From Scolanthus callimorphus (taxonomy: Eukaryota; Cnidaria; Anthozoa; Actiniaria; Edwardsiidae), in the NCBI GenBank assembly GCA_033964015.1, contig CM066913.1, positions 26,872,790 to 26,936,789 of the forward strand: a DNA stretch of 64,000 nt, in the 5' to 3' direction. The notes beneath the pieces were generated by a model, which was not told the origin of the DNA, did not search any database, and saw only the letters and a list, made by a program, of their open reading frames with translations. The position numbers and the translations under genes are program-made. Shown in pieces: positions 25,217 through 36,765 of this stretch (its first letter is position 1; every line of letters begins with the position of its first letter).

Positions 25217-26576
25217 CAGTGCATATTGGCACTGATAGACAGCAATAATTATTCCTAGATAGATTTCCGCTTGCCTGTCATATGTGAAATACTCTGTGAA
25301 GCTTCCCCGCAGCCAGGAATACATCTTAGGGAATTTCTACAAAATTAAATTAGCGCACAAAAGTTACTCGTTGTAGCCGAACCAAATTGAGAAGTCGAAA
25401 ATGTCTCAATTTGAATTGAAAATGTCTCAATTTGAATAGCTTAGATACATTAGAAAATTCAAGAATCATTGTACCATTATCTAAACCTGAAGTTTGGAGC
25501 TGGACGAGTCCTATGATGACCAAAAGCTCGCGAGCTAAAGATGGCAGCCATGCCGCCGATGCGTGACAAGTTTTTCTTTCATGACATTCTCCCGAGTCTC
25601 TCCGCCAAAAGTAAACACAGCCACGGCAGTTGTCAGCTCCACTATAACTTTTATATCACTAGAAAATACGGTATTCTGATTGCAATACAGAAAAAAAGCT
25701 TAAACCACAATGGTTGAGCTTGTAAAAACGACTAATCTCACGAGCGGCCACTATCGTCGCATTCAACTTTCATCTTTTTCAAACGAGTGAGAAAACAGCC
25801 CGCGAAAGTTCGGGAAAAACACGAATGAACGTTTGAAGTTTGCGGTAGATAAACTCTGATTACTGCTGAATGCTCATTTTATACTCTAGCTACAAAGTTC
25901 AAGTACCTACCTTGAAAATGGGTTTCTACGCTAGCTCTTCGTTCGTCCGTCTTCTTTTGTCTTTTTCGACTTCACCATTCACTGGTATTCTTCTCTACTC
26001 CTTCTTTCCCTCGACAAACTTTTTTTTTCTATAATCATGACATCGGTCACTCTTCTTCCCGCTGGTAACTCATTTTCTAAAATCGTGATTTGTCAGCTTG
26101 ATTTCAAGAGTTTTTGATGAAGAGTAAAAACCGTCGTGCGTTGTTTCGTTTGTTCACTTTGCACTCTCTTTGGCGGTGGTTGATGCTTTGCCCGGCTTCT
26201 TCCCGTCGCTGTTTCTAGCTCTCTCCTCGAATAATTTCTTCCGCTTCTTCTATCAAAATTCTCTCTTTCATTTTTCTCGTCTTGTCATCGTTTTTTTTTA
26301 TCAGTCAGGAAAAAGAACTCTGTACAGACGAACAGACGACAGAGTCCTGCAGAAAAATGACAAACAGTTCCGGGGTTGCCTGTGGTGGGGCGCGCAAACA
26401 GACACGGACGCGCCAGCGATACCATAATGGGAATACCGCTGAGCGTTGAAAAATGAAGTCGATAGTATACCTGAGTTCTTACTTGAGCTATTGAATTCTT
26501 CATACGCGATACCTATGGTGCTCCGCTCTGCGGCCTTCGGCCGCAAAGGAGCTCCGCTATCATCAGCTCATAAGCA
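25217..26576. other. No gene recognised; locally GC-richer block
   Basis: 25500-25640 is GC-richer, with a 58-codon ORF starting at ATGGCAGCCATGCCG. It could be an old promoter/first-exon region, but no splice partner is seen. 26519-26557 is a hairpin (TGCGGCCTTCGGCCGCA core) bordered by the GGAGCTCCGCT word shared with other elements here. Confidence 0.3.
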
Positions 26577-26712
26577 ATTATTGGATAAGGTTTTTGTGAT
26601 CTCCAGAATAAACAATGTCGAGACAGGTGGAATCAGGCGAGGCCGTGAGGTAGGCCTGACTTGGCAAGACATTGTTTATTATGGAGATCCACAAAAACCG
26701 AATTCAATAATT
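26577..26712. repeat. ~136-bp hairpin MITE
   Basis: AATTATTGGAT...AAGGTTTTTGTGATCTCC...AATAAACAATGTC is inverted at the right half (GACATTGTTTATTATGGAGA ... AAAACC ... CAATAATT). The centre is about 26625-26675. Confidence 0.75.
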
Positions 26713-27435
26713 TTTTATTATACATTGATTCAGTAAAAATACTTTTCTTTCTGTCAAGCAATTTATTTTACACAAGCGCCTCATTAAAATAGTGAAAGTG
26801 CTCTAGTCCCATGATTCATTGTGCATGTTTCAAGAATCAGCTACCTTCAAACTCCCCCCCCCCCCCCCCCCACAGAAGAATTGCAAGCTTGAAAAAACCC
26901 TCTCCCTTCAGAATATTTCCAAATGCTGCCCATCCCTGTGGTACATATATTTTCTCGAATTTCCCTTTCAATTAAAGAGTCTAAAAATAGTACATTATTT
27001 TAATGGTCTGAATATTTTCTGGAATTAGATGGCATTAATACTGTTAGCTTATGTATTCCAGAAAAATAAAACACTCACCACAGAGAGAATTTCTCCATGG
27101 ACATCCCCTCTGGAATTTCTGAAAGAGTGATACAGTATAATGTTTCGGAAATTGCATCTTTACAACCTGGAAAAACAAGCAATTTCCCCCTTCACCTCCA
27201 CCATTACATTTCCAACATTAAAAATATCCTCTATGGATTTTTGGGCCACTTGATTTCACAAAAATTGTCTCCTGGTAAACTTGATGAAACCTTATCTAAC
27301 ATAACGCAGATAGCTATTGAGTTACACATATACATGTACAAAAATATTTTAATTCCCATGGCTTTGCTCATGCTTAAATTGGCATTCAATTGTGAACTTC
27401 TAGTGGACTGATGTTTTCAATATCTGGTGGTCAAC
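26713..27435. other. No gene recognised
   Basis: The ORF at 27097-27411 has no recognisable domain. A C run lies at 26854-26871. Confidence 0.4.
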
Positions 27436-30400
27436 ACAGTTACACGTTTTCCCGTGTTTGCACGATTTTGCACGACGTTTCAACTTTGAAAATTATTTTT
27501 ATAGGCTCCAATGGGAATTTGTTTTTGGTGTCTAGCTGAAAAAGGTAACAGTATATGAATATCTTTGATTTTAGCATAGATAAAAGATATTGTTCACCAA
27601 AACATGAAATTGCTCGTTGTCCAGATGGATTTCCTGTTACTTAATTATTTTCACACATTGACAATAGAAAGTGTCACATCCATAACTTCGTTGTATGGCT
27701 CCAATAGAGAAAGAACTTTAGTCTTTTGGCTACCTGGGCTCTTTTGGCTATCTGGACTCTTTTAACATAAAGTTATTGGTGTTGTTCTTGTCTTCTTGGA
27801 AAAATCGTTTCGTTTAATCCCTCAGCGCTACAGGTTCCGCGCTACATTTCGACATCCGGTTTGTTCGGTTTCGTTCGTTTAATACGGTTCGTTCGCTTCC
27901 TTTATATAAACTATTCATTCCCAGATACAGTCCCTCTCTGAAGTGATTTATTGCCTCTTCCATATTTTCGGAGTTCAAATTCGTAGTTACAGGAAGAATG
28001 GAAAAGAATGCGTTTGCCTTGTACAATTGCTGTTCGAGTCGCGCTGTCCCTCTGTTCGAAGTCCCTCTGTTCGCTTCTCTTGACTACAGAAGCTCTGCTC
28101 GCCGGATATCTCTTGGCCGATTCTGTTCGAATTATCGTCAAACAACAGTAAAATATCGATGCTGATATCTTCCTTGGTGTCTGCTAAACATGTCAAGGCA
28201 CATTAACGGATTCACAAACCATTTGTATTTCGAGTTGTGTTTGACTCTCCTCAGCGTAATGTGTCACGTCTTTCATGCCGTTCATTTCCTCTCTCGATCG
28301 ATCGCTATTCCAACAATATCATCACACACGGCGGTATATCTTCCTCATTCCTTCCTGGTGATTCGTTCTTCAGGCTGTAGACTCTCAATTCGGCGAATTA
28401 CAGAAATGATGAGTGTTTCTTCGAGCAATAAACAGACCGGGGAACGCTTGCTGCCGATATTATTCGCGCTCACGTCTTCTTTGGATTGTTTCTGTTCGAA
28501 TTATCGCTATACACCGTAAAATATCGACGCTAATATCTTTCTTGGAGTCTGCTGGACACACAATGCTAGTTTCATGGACTTGCGAGCCATTTCTCGTGTA
28601 TTTTTTCGTCTTTCAAGACGCAGCATTCATCTTTCGTCCACATAAATTATCTTCTGTGATAAGGTGACTCATTCGAAATTCAAAATGCACCCAACTGTGT
28701 CTAGAGCGCAAATCTGCGTCGTCAAACTAACGGCTATAACTTTTGTGTCTTTTCCTCTATTGTTATAATTATTTTTTCAAATCCTACTTTACTGATGTAT
28801 AAATATGCTACTGGGAACCGATCTTCTTGAAAACATTTTTGGAAGTCACAATCTAAATTTTTGTGAGGCCCTAATTTCATATTCCGGTCGTACTAGAAAA
28901 AAATTTTGCCGGTTTTTTTGGCTGAAATTCCAGGAATCGATTCCAGTTGTAGTGATCTCAATTCAAGTGAAGTTACATAAAATTCGTCGGAACAGAAACG
29001 CGGTAATAAAAATACCGTCAGTTATGGTCAACTTTTGCCAGATTAGAACGCTGATTCTGCTTGGCTTGAATTGAATTTTAATAGTGCTCCGAAAACTCAT
29101 TATTTTGGGCTCTTCCACCGGCACTATGTTGTATAGTAATGTATTAAACTTTACCGAAGGTCAGATTGTAAATACCATGAAATACTAAAATGTTCGAACA
29201 TTATCTACCGAGGAAAGAAATTGTGAAAGCGCAATGAATTTATTACAAGAATGTCGAGTTAAAATGTGTTGTTATTACGTATTATTTCTTGCTAAGATGT
29301 ATATAGACGAGAAGCTTGTGGCATTGGTAATATTTAGTAAGCAAGTTTGAACATCTTGCGTGCTTATTTGATATAGAAGAAAATTGTTAAAGTTACGGCG
29401 GTCGCCCTCTGGTCATGCACGCAGATTTGAAGCTGTCTTGTTTATGAATGGTAATGAAATCTCACATTTTGCCAGGGGGACATAGTAGGCTAACTCTAAT
29501 CATCGAACAAAGAAAACGTTTATCGTCGACTCTTTTTTTGTTCCATAGGGACTTAACAGACAATTGCTATTTCGGAGCGTGACTGCTATTGATTAGATTT
29601 GACCTAATGAGCTCCCCCTGGAAAAACTTCAGATTTCATTATCGTTCATAAACAAGAGAGCTTCAAATCTGCGTGCAAAACCAGAGGGCGAATGTCGTAA
29701 CTTTGTAATTTTCTTCTATGCCAAATAAGCAAATATAATGGTCAAACCGGGTTACTAAGTTTTACCAATGCCACAAACTTCTCGTCTATATAAATCTTAG
29801 CAAGAAATAATACCTAATAACGACACATTTTAATGCGACATTCTTGTAATAAATTCATTGGTCTTTCACAATTTCTTTCCTCGGTAGATAATGTTCAAAC
29901 ATTTTAGTAGTTCATGGTATTTGAAATCGGACCCTCGATAAAGTTTAATACATTGCTATACAACATAGTGCCGAGGGAAGAGCCCCAAAAAATGAGTTTT
30001 CGGAGCACTATTAAAATTCAATTCAAGCCAACCAGAATCAGCGTTCTATTTTGGTCACAGTTGACCATAACTGACGGTATTTTTATTACCGCGTTTCTGT
30101 TCCGACGAATTTTCTGTAACTTCGCTTGATTCGAGATCACTACAACTGGAATCGACTCCTGAAATTTCAGCCAAAAAAACCGGCAATTTTTTTTCTAGTA
30201 CGACCGGAATATGAAATTAAGGCCTCACAAAAATTTAGATTGTGACTTCTAAAAATGTTTTCAAGAAGATCGGTTCCCAGTAGCATATTTATACATCATT
30301 AAAGTAGGATTTGAAAAAATAATTATAACAATAGAGGAAAGACACAAAAGTTATAGCCGTTAGTTTGACGACGCAGATTTGCGCTCTAGACACAGTTGGG

Positions 30401-30639
30401 TGCATTTTGAATTTCGAATGAGTCACCATAAAGTCACATGTCTTCTTTTGACGTCACAGTCGATAATTGTTCGGCCCCCGCGAAAATTGAACGAAAGAAA
30501 ACCGCCGATCGGAAATGTTCAAAAATCAATAAAATATTCACGGCGCGCGCAAAACACATTTTTATTTCGCAAATGCTCGCTTGGATAATGGAACTTTTTG
30601 ATGAAATAAAGTTGTTTTCTGCCTTTAGTGGCACTTTAA
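27436..30639 (-). repeat. Right inverted arm (copy B), carrying a foldback insertion
   Basis: Reverse-complement partner of copy A. The arm is continuous with copy A except for the 1765-bp insertion at 28663-30427. Ends with GGCACTTTAA at 30639. Confidence 0.8.
28663..30427. mobile_element. 1.77-kb foldback element with 4-bp target duplication
   Basis: Ends GGTGACTCATTCGAAATTC and its complement. The inverted arms are about 830 bp each, with the centre near 29545 (loop about 29490-29610). ATAA is duplicated on both sides (28659-28662 and 30428-30431). Copy A at 8824-8840 (rc GTGATAAAGTCAC) shows the uninterrupted site with one ATAA. No transposase ORF is present. ORFs at 28805-29074 and 29914-30129 are the two arms read on the same strand. 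The family is not recognised. Confidence 0.9.
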
Positions 30640-31152
30640 ACCTAAATGGTTCTATTACAGATTACATACAGGAATGTGCAGGGATATTTCTAATTCGAAA
30701 GCTTTGAGCTGAGAAAAATTTTCATTCAAACCTAAACAAACGTACGCCATTGCCTTTCTTCCCAGAGCACGCGGCAAGTCGAAATTACACATTTACACAA
30801 ACCAAAGCCATGATTAATATTCTCTAAGTATATATCCTGACGCTGTATCACAAAGCGAAGGACACAAACCAGAAGAGAATGATGAAAGATATCCATTGGG
30901 TGTGTTTTTTGTTGGAAAAGATTCGCCTGGGTCTAAGTTTTAATTCAAGCGAATCGCTACCATGTTAATGTCCCACGTACAGAACATGAACTAAAAAAAG
31001 AACTCAGTTCGCACAGCCGAAAGCACCATAGGCATTCCAAACCTAAATGGTTCTATTACAGATTACTTACAGTTATGTACAGGGATAATTTCAATTCGAA
31101 AGCTTTGAGCTTAGAAAAATTTTCATTCAAGTTTGAACAAACGTACACAGGC
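30640..31152. repeat. Tandem unit pair that held the 22-kb insertion site
   Basis: CCTAAATGGTTCTATTACAG and about 100 following bases occur at 30641 and again at 31041. The second unit also contains, just upstream (30990-31032), the sequence that precedes the 22-kb insertion at 8575-8612 (AGAACTCAGTTCGC.CAGCC). The second unit is therefore uninterrupted, and the first is split across 22 kb. Confidence 0.8.
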
Positions 31153-31974
31153 TCGCTTCGCCGTAATAAATAATATTCAATCTAAAATATCATCCCGTAA
31201 CTAACAAACTCTTAGAACAAAATTGCTTGACAAACGTCTGTGATTCCTGGAATTAACGAAAAAAAAACATTCAGGGAACTCAGGAAAATCTCAGGAACCC
31301 ATCCCCCCCCCCCCAATTAATTATGATGTCCGTTGCTATTTTCTTTTTCAGGCCGCTTTTTTAAAGAGAATATTATTACTATAAGTAAAATCAAATTTCC
31401 CCTTTTATATACTCCGTGAATTTTTCACGGGCATCAGCTAGTTGTGTATTAATAAAGTTTCGATGATGACGAAGAAACAATTTGCCGAGTTATTTGAAAT
31501 CAACAGCAGCCTGAGTTGAGGACTTTTGCAACATAATCTTATATTCCAAGCTCGGTTAATCTTAAAACAGACCCAGTTTAACAAATATAGTACCCTGGTC
31601 CCAGGGTGAAGTTTCCGTGTTTTCGAACCAAGTTTGAAGTCGTATTTGGGTTATTTTAGTAGTAGTTCGTTTTGCCTCAGTGATTCTAGTTTTCATGCTC
31701 TGTTTCTTGCTGAAACTTCAGACCCTGGGGACACTCACTAGGATTCTCAGTTCTATCAATCAAAAACGTCAGTCCCGAAGGCGGAGCTTCGGGGCCTCCT
31801 CTCATTGGATGGTGAATTTAGCGCCCTCTCATTGGCAGCAGGATTAGTTCCGGAACGAGATCGTGTCGATCGTCTCCCCTTGAATAATACGATTCCGGTA
31901 TCATTAACACCAACACTTTGTGCCGACGTTTCGGACTCAGTCCTTCAAAATTTGTGAAATTCTTTCAAGAAAAC
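31153..31974. other. No gene recognised
   Basis: A C run lies at 31303. A CGTTTCGGACTCAGTCC word at about 31928 resembles those at 33220 and 39950. Confidence 0.4.
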
Positions 31975-32146
31975 ATTTTTTATTCGAGTTCTGAGAAACA
32001 GCATATTAGCAATATTTGATGCGTACCTCATTAAAATGCATGGAGACCCCCAATTTTTTCTCGGATTTCAGTAGTCCTCATTGTACTGAGCACACCTATG
32101 TGGTTTACAGAAAATAAAATCACCTTTGCAATAGTATGCACCAACC
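31975..32146. mobile_element. Right-hand copy of the 4671 TTAA-type repeat
   Basis: Reverse complement of 4671-4784 and about 6105-6160. It ends GCACCAACC|TTAA at 32147-32150, only 281 bp before the first MAP3K1 exon in the window. Confidence 0.65.
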
Positions 32147-32427
32147 TTAATGGGAGGGGAGTAATTATCATGATATTATGACCTATATGGGGAAATATCA
32201 TGATATCTGAGGTTTGATAATAGGCCTGCTAAATTGATAATACGCAATGCTACACCTTGCTCAAGATTCTAGTGACTAAAATTGTGAATTTGATCTTATA
32301 ACAGCTAAAACGTATTCAACTATATTGAATGACAATTTTCATAGAAAGGAAGTATCGAATTCCCTACTAGTGCCACTTAAACCAGGCATTCCTTGGCCAT
32401 TAAAGAGTTTTATTTTATTTTTTTCAG

Positions 32428-32725
32428 GCGGATCAGTGCGCTGTCCATAAAAGTTCTCCTGGAGATTTGCAAAGATGACTCTGGGGACCTGGCACTAGGG
32501 CGGATGCTCGAAAATCATGTTAACCAACCACTTGGCGGTCTAGGGTTTATGCTGGCATGCATATTAACGACAGCGCATGAGTATGCTATATGGCCCTGGT
32601 GGTTAGGAAGGCTCTATTTCCTTAGAAAGTTATTAGATGAGTACAGTGACGCGTTTCAGTTAGGCTGCGAGCATCTCAAGATTGGAGACGACAGTGTTGG
32701 TGTTATTCTACAGGATAGACACGAG
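32428..32725 (+). CDS. MAP3K1: MAP3K1 (MEKK1) exon: ARM/TOG-like region
   Basis: The exon begins after a T-rich tract ending TTTTCAG and ends GAG|GTGAGG. Its first base is the third base of a split codon, so a coding exon must precede it upstream. It encodes about 99 residues including SIKVLLEICK, NQPLGGLGFM and WPWWLGRLYFLRKLLDEY, which resembles the helical-repeat region that lies between the SWIM/RING part and the kinase of animal MEKK1. The protein activates MAP2Ks in JNK and ERK signalling. No upstream exon was recognised in the 32 kb to the left, but short exons without Met could have been missed. The phase at the 3' end is 0. Confidence 0.85.
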
Positions 32726-33369
32726 GTGAGGTAGTTAATGATAACAATGATAGTTCCTGCGCTCTCATTGTTCCATTAACCTGTGCTATGTTTCCAATAG
32801 CAATCTCGTTCCCATATCCTTTTGGTCAGCGCCAAGATACGGAGCTCTGGAATAAACAAGTTGTAAAACAACAGGCGGCCCAATTAAATTGTGCCCCCTA
32901 TTATGTTAAAGAACCCTTTTTAGCGAACATTTTCCTTATTTGACGTCTAGTGACACAAACTAATATGGACAGTAATTCTTTGCAAATGTGACTGCTTATT
33001 CCCAACACTGTTATAAGAACATGCCTCCACGATAAAGAAGAGGTAACCATGTCATAACCATGACGACCCTAAGCCATAACCTTGCTTACTGATTACTATT
33101 TAAGTAGAATAGGGTGAAAAAATAAACAGCGGCGGGTCTGGATTCTAAAGGATGCACTGGCCCAGTAAAAATGTCAAATAATTAGAGAAAAGGGACAAAA
33201 TCAGATTCAATTGTGCCGCGGATGTTTCGGACTTTTACTTCAGTCCTCCTTCCGGGCAGTACATCTCTGTTTACATAATCATAATTTGTTTTTTACCCTT
33301 TTTCTATTTGCACATAGCAAGCGTTGCCGTGAGAAGTCGTATAAAATTTACTGTCTGGGATTTTTTCAG
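32726..33369 (+). other. MAP3K1 intron, no other gene
   Basis: Contains a GATGTTTCGGACTTTTACTT word at about 33222, similar to the inverted repeat at 39.9-40.3 kb. Nothing else is recognised. Confidence 0.6.
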
Positions 33370-34116
33370 GTGGACGGTTCCGAGATATTCAGTGATAACG
33401 TCACGTGTTTGCTGTCAGTAATGAAGTTTGCCATCCTTGCAGCGCAGTGCTCTCACAGTAAAGTTACTAAACTCGCCGTCTCTGTTCTTACGACCTGTAC
33501 AAGCCTCGCCGCCAGCTGCCCTTCCGCCTTTTTGCACATCAAGAAACTAGTCTTCAAACTGAAGCCTTCACAAAGAAGCATCCTCCAAAGACGTCTCATT
33601 AGCATCGCAAGACACCACAGTTATGAGAGCAGCGAGAGCGAGACCATGGTTAACGAGGGAAGCACGTTATTACTGGACGAGGCTCAGGCGACCCCAAGAG
33701 GTATCCTGGATTTTGGCGTTGTCTCTAACCCTGTGAGAGAAGCAGGCAGTACACCGGGATTGTACTTGGAAGAGGAAAGTGGTAACTTATCCGACAGTGA
33801 GCTCTTAGAATCCATTGTGGAATCTCTACAGCGTCCCCATGATTTGGCTCTTCCAAGCCTTCCTTCCTCCCCTACACGGGAGCTGGAATCTCTAGAGTGG
33901 GCTCGGACTGAAGGTGAGTCCCCTAGATTTCCACCTGTCAAAGTCGTTATGGGAAGGAAATGCCAGAAGATAATTGAGGAGGAGGAATCCGAAGCCCTGG
34001 CTAGAGCGATGGAACTGTCAACTTTAGAGAGGGGGCCTATGATGATCCCGAATCTGCAACCTGACACCAGCGACCCGCACGAGGATGAGATGGAAATTGT
34101 ATACTCACAACCAGAG
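33370..34116 (+). CDS. MAP3K1: MAP3K1 exon: end of helical region and acidic linker
   Basis: The acceptor is TTTTTTCAG and the donor GAG|GTACGA. It is exactly 249 codons, phase 0 at both ends, and continues the previous exon. The first 90 residues finish the ARM-like part (CLLSVMKFAILAAQCSHSKV, KLAVSVLTTC, FLHIKKLVFKL). The rest is a low-complexity Ser/Glu/Pro-rich linker (ESSESETMVNEG, DSELLESIVESL, LPSLPSSPTRELESLEW, IEEEESEALARAMELS). The last motif, EESEALARAMELS, resembles a ubiquitin-interacting motif. Such a linker precedes the kinase in MEKK1 relatives. The ATG-started frame seen upstream (from 33211) is intron. Confidence 0.9.
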
Positions 34117-34720
34117 GTACGAGCATGATGCAGAGGGTAACGAATTGAAATGATGACCCATTCTGCCTTGAGGCCCAATTTTGTGTCAATTGGCCTCGTC
34201 TTGTCGCAGCAGTAAACTAAAATGGAAGTTGTTTAGGCTCTGAATAAGCTGAAATACTAGATTAACGGCTCGGCGTGAGCTCGGAATGCTAGATTTTTCA
34301 GCCAGCCACTCGCGCAGAGCTGTGCGAGTCTCGTTGCAAAAAGGAGGGGAAGCGGTAACGTCCATCTCGCAAGGACGCTTAAGAGATTGCCCTCATTCTG
34401 GACAATGGTCTGCCGGTGAGGTTGGACCTTGCCGGTAGCTCTTATAATACAGTCACATACCAAATATCTGTTAGCTGGCTCTGGTTTGCACCAAATAACG
34501 TCTTATAATAGCAATAGGACTCACCTTATAGGCTGCAAGCCCACATGCATCTAAACATCCCAACACACCACAGAATAACCCTGACATCACTTATACCTGC
34601 CACCTGGATCCTGACAAAGCAAGATCAAAAGTGGCTAAGTTACAGTGAGCTCCAAGATGAGGCCAGTTAACAGAAGAGGTGTCCTGAACCCTTTTTGTTC
34701 CAACTGGGCTCATATATATA

Positions 34721-34768
34721 TTTAACAATTAGTCGCCGTCGCCTTCGGCGACGTGATTATCTGTTAAA
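34721..34768. repeat. Small imperfect hairpin in MAP3K1 intron
   Basis: TTTAACA ... GTCGCC and CGGCGACGTGA ... TGTTAAA pair around CCTTCGG. Confidence 0.6.
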
Positions 34769-35854
34769 TAGTCACCGAGACAAAGTCGGGGTTTAGTCCA
34801 ATCAATCTATGAAAAAATAGGGTTCAAGCTATCACTAATTGCAACGGAAAGTTTCTCAACGGTTATAGGGCCAGAAAGTCATCCTCTAAAACATATAAAA
34901 AGTCCTAAAAAATCATAGAAGGGGAAAGTACTTAAATTTGGGAGTTTTTACTTTCTTTTGTTGGCACGCTGATAAAACTAGTTTAGGCTGTAACGTCTAA
35001 CAGGTAAACATTTTAACACTTTCTTTTACTTAGAAATGACCCCTTGTATAAAGTCTATTGATGTTTGACAACGGAGCCCATTTATTAAGAATTACTGAGT
35101 TGCGTTTGAAACGTGTTTCAAGATTCTTAGTCAGGTATTGTATTTGAGTTATGACATTGCAAAATTCTATTAGTCAAAGCGTAGTTTACAAAAATACAGT
35201 CAATCTACGGTTTGACCGGGAACTAATTGCAACAAAAGCTTTTACGACGGTTTTGTACTACATTTAGTCCCAAATGAACATACTAAAGGTCCCAAAAAAT
35301 CGGAGTACAGGAACACGCCGATAACGGCAATTGAAGATTCCCATACAAGGCTTGTATGAAAAACCACAGGGAGCCCAAATATCGAAAAATGCACAATGTT
35401 AAAATAGAGCCCGTTGATGAAACTTTCGACGATACAAATGATTCGAATTATTTCGAAACACAATTTTGAACATGAATAGTACGAGTTTTAGTTATATTCT
35501 TGTACTTTTTATTAAATAATCACTCAATTCTATTTTCTCAGAGTTTGATATCTGTAGAACTAATAGGAGGCGCCAGCTAGTGACGCTTTTGTTCAATAAA
35601 CTATCTCCGTTGATAACCATACTATCTCAGATTAACAAATATCTGATGTTGACATGGGTTACGCAGACATTTAATAAAATCACAAGAAAAAAATAAAAAT
35701 AATGGGGATCGAGACATCACGAGATCGTCTAACTGACACGTTAACTGGTTCCTGAAACCCTCAAACTCAAGGCAAGTTGGCTTCTTATTTCTAGCATATG
35801 TTAATATAGATGATATATTATTAGACACTAATGTCCCTGAAATAATATAAAGAG

Positions 35855-35946
35855 GATATTACATGGGCGCGCGGAGATACGAATTTTATCTTCGAGTGTT
35901 GATATTATCTCTCACTCGTTCGCCTCCAAGCGACCATGTAATATTC
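35855..35946. repeat. Short inverted-repeat remnant in MAP3K1 intron
   Basis: GATATTACATGG at the left and CCATGTAATATTC at the right. Between them are GGAGATACGAATTTTATCTT and CTCTCACTCGTTCGCCTCCA fragments, looking like an internally deleted palindrome. Confidence 0.55.
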
Positions 35947-36274
35947 TGTTTATTATATGAACTACAAATTCAATGATTTTCGAAAAAGGCTTGTGGAAAC
36001 ACATTAGCTAAGTCGGTGGTTCCCAATTTATCTCTCATAAACTTTAGAAGTCCTTTCATTTTTCAATTTAAAAAAAAAACAAGTCTTTATCATCAAACTA
36101 CAAATTAAAATGACCAAGAGTGCACAAAACCCACAAATTCTTGTGGCATTAATTATAAAATGATCGGCAAGTTCCTTACTTTATTCCTGACTTACTTTCT
36201 TGTCTGACTCTCGTCGCTACTTTCCAAAGCTCGTATCGGCTCGTAAGCGTAGCTTACTTGCTTCCATTTTTTAC

Positions 36275-36765
36275 TTAATCAAAAACTGTAGAACTCTCTC
36301 GTTTTTCAGGGGAACTATTTTGTTGCAAGTTCACATTGATATTTAACGTTCCATCTGTAATTGTTCCAGTATTAATGAGAGAGCCAAATCCCGTTGTCGA
36401 AGCAGTTTGTTGCACCGTCTCTGCCGGCATTTTTTGCATACGAACACACTCGTATTTCCTACTCGGCAGGGAGCTGTTTTGTCGTCGTACATGAACTTGC
36501 CGCAGCAATACTAGTGTACTAGCTGGACCTCTGAAGGAGAAGATGTTGGATATCCTCTCTTGTTGATTATCTGGCAGAGACGAGTAATTATTGTTCACCT
36601 GAAGTTGACCTGAGCAGTTCGGAATTTGGTTCCTGAATGAACTCCCTTAAAATTTTGACGTCGTTATTCAGTTTTTCGTTTCAAGTTAGCCTTTTCCTGC
36701 TGGTCTATGAATTCAGTAAGATCTTCATCAGTAAAATCTAACTTGAACCTTTGCACACTTGCCAT
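36275..36765 (-). pseudogene. Internally deleted Crypton/KIAA1958-like gene
   Basis: Minus strand. A start region MASVQRFKLDFTDEDLTEF (start codon at 36765-36763) resembles the N-terminus of Crypton-derived DUF3504 proteins. The segment 36275-36598, with TGFGSLINTGTITDGTLNIN, resembles their C-terminal tail. The tyrosine-recombinase core that should lie between them is missing and the joined frames are broken. Reading: a non-autonomous deletion derivative or pseudogene of the same broad family as the copy at 46.5 kb. Confidence 0.55.

Larger units (their letters stand above)
8623..30635. mobile_element. 22-kb TTAA-flanked insertion with ~1.4-kb inverted arms
   Basis: The outer ends read TTAA|AGTGCCACTAAAGGCAG at 8619-8639 and the exact complement ending ...CACT|TTAA at 30636-30639. 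Left arm (to about 10036) and right arm (from about 27436) match in inverted orientation over about 1.4 kb. The right arm is interrupted by a foldback at 28663-30427. Sequence left of 8619 and right of 30639 joins up in an uninterrupted paralogue at about 30990-31080. The 17.4-kb interior holds nested MITEs but no recognisable transposase, polymerase or integrase, so this is either non-autonomous or a foldback whose loop filled with later insertions. Confidence 0.7.

Noticed and set aside
8623..30635. Polinton/Maverick identity for the 22-kb element (AG terminal bases, large size)
   Set aside because: The flank is a 4-bp TTAA rather than a 6-bp duplication and no polymerase, integrase, ATPase or capsid gene can be read.
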